From Gordonia shandongensis DSM 45094 (GTDB lineage: Bacteria > Actinomycetota > Actinomycetes > Mycobacteriales > Mycobacteriaceae): a DNA stretch of 64,000 nt. Both the position numbers and the translations under genes were made by a program. The stretch spans positions 372,001-436,000 of the forward strand of contig NZ_AUHE01000001.1 in NCBI RefSeq assembly GCF_000423025.1, given 5' to 3'. Shown in pieces: positions 63,181 through 64,000 of the stretch (positions are counted from its first letter, which is position 1; each line of letters opens with the position of its first letter). Below the pieces are notes generated by a model that worked only from the letters and a program-made list of their open reading frames with translations, ran no database searches and was not told the origin of the DNA.

Positions 63181-63205
63181 AGTATAGGTAGGCAACCCTT
63201 AATTA
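63181..63205 (-). promoter_or_regulatory. IdeR-like box and -10 of the siderophore-binding gene
   Basis: TATACT at 63181-63186 (minus strand) is a near-ideal -10 element, 8 nt from the ATG. It overlaps TAAGGGTTGCCTACCTATA, which matches the IdeR consensus at about 12 of 19 positions. Iron-bound IdeR would block a leaderless transcript. Confidence 0.5.
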
Positions 63206-63243
63206 GGACAGGGTGCCCTCAATGCCCGGTCGGGCTCGGCTCC

Positions 63244-64000
63244 TCACTCCTGCTTCTCGGCCACCCCGCGCAGCGGCGTCACCGGCAGACCGCCCGGATA
63301 CGGCGCATCGATACCCGCCTCGTCGAACGCCAACCGGATGCGTCGCCGCAGCTCACGCTCGGTGGCCCAATGCGTGTTGGCGCGCGTCACCGCCGTCATC
63401 CGCAACGTCCACGAGTCGGCGTCGAGCTGGTTGACACCCTGCAGCTCGGGTTTGGAGAGCATGTTCGACTTCATCGGCTCCTCCCGCACGGCCGCGCGGG
63501 CGGTGTCGAGCGCGATGCGGCACGCCTCATCCACATCGGCGGTGTACGAGACCGGGATCTCCAGGAACGCCACACCGAAGTCCTGGCTGTAGTTGCCCAC
63601 CCGCATGATCTCGCCGTTACGGCAGTACCAGAGGGTTCCGTGCAGATCGCGGACCGACGTCACCCGCAGGCCGACGGTCTCGACCGTTCCGGAGGCCTCC
63701 CCGAGATCCACCCAGTCGCCCACCCCGTACTGGTCCTCGAAGAGCATGAACAGCCCCGACAGGAAGTCGCGGACCAGCGCCTGCGCACCGAAACCGAGCG
63801 CAACGCCGACGATGCCCGCCGATGCGATGAACGGCGCCACGTTGACGCCCAGGATGCCGAGCGTCTGCAGGATCACCCACAGCAGGACCAGGAAGGAGAC
63901 CAGCGATTTGAGCACCGACCCGATCGTCGCGAGCCGCTGCGCACGACGTTCGTCACGCTGCTGTTCGGCCCGCGCGTCCTCGGCGCTGCGGTGCCGCAGA
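63244..64000 (-). CDS. MscS-type mechanosensitive channel (5' end outside the window)
   Basis: The gene runs off the right edge; 251 residues are visible. The pore helix and following beta domain are typical of MscS: APFIASAGIVGVALGFGAQA, LVRDFLSGLFMLFEDQYGVG and WVDLGEASGTVETVGLRVTS, then GEIMRVGNYSQ. The edge sequence (SAEDARAEQQRDERRAQRLA) is a charged linker before the first visible helix (LKSLVSFLVLLWVILQTLGI). Such channels release solutes at hypo-osmotic shock. Confidence 0.88.
   Translation of the reverse strand, partial: LRHRSAEDARAEQQRDERRAQRLATIGSVLKSLVSFLVLLWVILQTLGILGVNVAPFIASAGIVGVALGFGAQALVRDFLSGLFMLFEDQYGVGDWVDLGEASGTVETVGLRVTSVRDLHGTLWYCRNGEIMRVGNYSQDFGVAFLEIPVSYTADVDEACRIALDTARAAVREEPMKSNMLSKPELQGVNQLDADSWTLRMTAVTRANTHWATERELRRRIRLAFDEAGIDAPYPGGLPVTPLRGVAEKQE

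Overview
The window reads as a continuous piece of a high-GC actinobacterial chromosome. Almost every core gene, and most gene pairs, match the order I remember from Mycobacterium tuberculosis (Rv3598c lysS to Rv3628 ppa, then Rv0391 metZ back to Rv0357c purA, Rv0360c to Rv0364, Rv0380c to Rv0384c). It is therefore a mycolic-acid actinobacterium (Mycobacteriales). A MetA-type homoserine acyltransferase, the divergence of the proteins and the accessory content suggest Gordonia or a close relative, but the genus is inference.

Layout. 1-143 is the end of a LuxR-type regulator. 247-20438 is a long leftward block: lysS, then an accessory insert (defective rhodanese, AbiEi/DUF559 protein bracketed by two near-identical hairpins, and the rightward metallophosphoesterase and lipoprotein), then coaX-panD-panC-DUF2520, DUF6779, DUF3180, folK-folB-folP-folE, ftsH, hpt, tilS, a zincin and dacB. 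Many of these genes overlap by 4 bp (ATGA/GTGA), so they are translationally coupled. Rightward ppa, a membrane protein and isochorismate synthase follow, then the leftward metZ-rhodanese-membrane protein operon and rightward fprA. 26920-29751 holds a secreted protein and two iron-siderophore permeases behind an IdeR-like site. 29752-31334 is a small accessory patch that contains a 97% copy of the 3' end of purT and a decayed copy of the 3' end of the permease gene. It is followed by purT, an adenylate cyclase, purA, a site-2 protease operon, a broken polysaccharide deacetylase, a CDF metal exporter with an ArsR-type operator, FUSC, DUF3151, the Rv0361-like protein, fba, dedA, a SpoU methyltransferase and pyrE. 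45032-52679 is more variable: M20 peptidase, PPOX protein, a TetR-ABC operon, an NAD(P)-binding protein, an AraC regulator and a secreted protein. The end holds clpB with a SigH-like promoter, a DJ-1 family protein, metA, an amidohydrolase, ilvD, a repeat-bearing membrane protein, a siderophore-binding lipoprotein and a truncated MscS channel.

How the genes work together. CoA (coaX, panC, panD), folate (folK/B/P/E) and methionine (metA, metZ plus rhodanese) synthesis are each represented. The siderophore permeases (27695-29751) and the binding lipoprotein (62162-63172) lie 33 kb apart, and both have IdeR-like promoters. No matching ATPase gene is in the window.

Sequence-level trends. Many starts lack a Shine-Dalgarno sequence but have TANNNT 6-8 nt upstream of ATG/GTG, the pattern of leaderless mRNAs. 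Short perfect tandem duplications (13-21 bp) recur at gene ends and in linkers. The best candidates for something undescribed are the hairpin-flanked DUF559 gene (2484-3702) and the duplicated fecD-purT junction with its small overlapping genes (29752-31434). I saw no tRNA, rRNA, CRISPR array, transposase or prophage gene.
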